Below are positions 38,255 through 38,292 of a DNA stretch of 38,292 bases, piece after piece. Position 1 is the first letter of the stretch, and every line of letters begins with the position of its first letter. The notes under the pieces were generated by a model. It made no database searches. It was not told the origin of the DNA and saw only the letters and a program-made list of their open reading frames with translations. Source of the DNA: JBECKS01 sp040235395 (GTDB lineage Bacteria > Pseudomonadota > Gammaproteobacteria > Pseudomonadales > JBECKS01); contig JBECKS010000232.1 in the NCBI GenBank assembly GCA_040235395.1, forward strand, positions 1 to 38,292. The letters run 5' to 3'. The translations under genes and the position numbers were made by a program.

Positions 38255-38292
38255 AGCTATTCTTAAGACTTGTTAGTTGCCATTGAATAGCT
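38255..38292. repeat. 8-bp inverted repeat at the window end
   Basis: AGCTATTC (38255-38262) and GAATAGCT (38285-38292) form a perfect inverted repeat with a 22-nt loop, ending exactly at the window edge. Whether it extends further is unknown. It could be a terminator stem for the DUF4189 gene. Confidence 0.35.

Overview
The window looks like chromosomal DNA of a Gammaproteobacterium, probably a free-living aquatic one. The block gpmI-envC-ctpA-yibQ running left, with yibN-secB running right and trmL next to it, matches the arrangement known from Escherichia coli and relatives. glnA-ntrB-ntrC and a PA4642-family protein fit the same class. I cannot assign a genus from the sequence alone. The window holds about 36 protein genes and is densely packed. 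I saw no rRNA, tRNA, CRISPR array, intact insertion sequence or prophage.

Layout from left to right. Positions 1-5.8 kb hold a crotonase-family enzyme, a PA4642-family protein, a hairpin-rich intergenic stretch (1650-1836), a beta-hydroxyacid dehydrogenase, an LpxL-type acyltransferase, an AI-2E family membrane protein and a Nudix hydrolase. Positions 5.8-13.1 kb hold the envelope and secretion block: yibQ, ctpA, envC and gpmI leftward, yibN and secB rightward, then trmL leftward.

Positions 13.1-20.1 kb form a nitrogen-control region: ntrC, ntrB, type I glutamine synthetase glnA, a Ser/Thr protein kinase and a second, eukaryote-like type II glutamine synthetase. The control sites are readable. 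A GCAC-N6-GGTGC-type NtrC site lies on the -10 box of a sigma-70-like promoter before ntrB, which suggests autorepression. Two NtrC-like sites lie 105 and 146 bp before the predicted start of a GG-N10-GC sigma-54 promoter that faces the type II synthetase. The simplest reading is that NtrBC activates the type II enzyme under nitrogen limitation, while the type I enzyme keeps the adenylylation tyrosine (Y397) and can be controlled after translation.

Positions 20.1-24.3 kb hold a two-gene sulfur-transfer pair (MnmA/ThiI-like PP-loop protein plus TusA-like protein), a histidine-box desaturase and a GT-C-like membrane protein. Positions 24.5-28.6 kb hold a D-aminoacylase-like amidohydrolase, a TetR regulator and an SLC13-type transporter. 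Positions 28.6-35.9 kb hold an alkyltransferase-like protein, exonuclease III, a small membrane protein, an acyl-CoA synthetase, an Old Yellow Enzyme with a C-terminal cysteine cluster, a DEAD-box helicase and a YaiI protein. Positions 36.0-38.3 kb hold a phytanoyl-CoA dioxygenase-like protein, a 66-bp MITE-like element whose target duplication overlaps the stop codon of the next gene, a two-domain VOC protein and a secreted DUF4189 protein.

Nothing here is clearly a new defence or mobile system. The observations most worth following are the NtrC/sigma-54 architecture around two different glutamine synthetases with an embedded kinase, the MITE-like insertion that preserved a stop codon, the hairpin array near 1.7 kb, and the start-codon hairpin of the flavin oxidoreductase gene.
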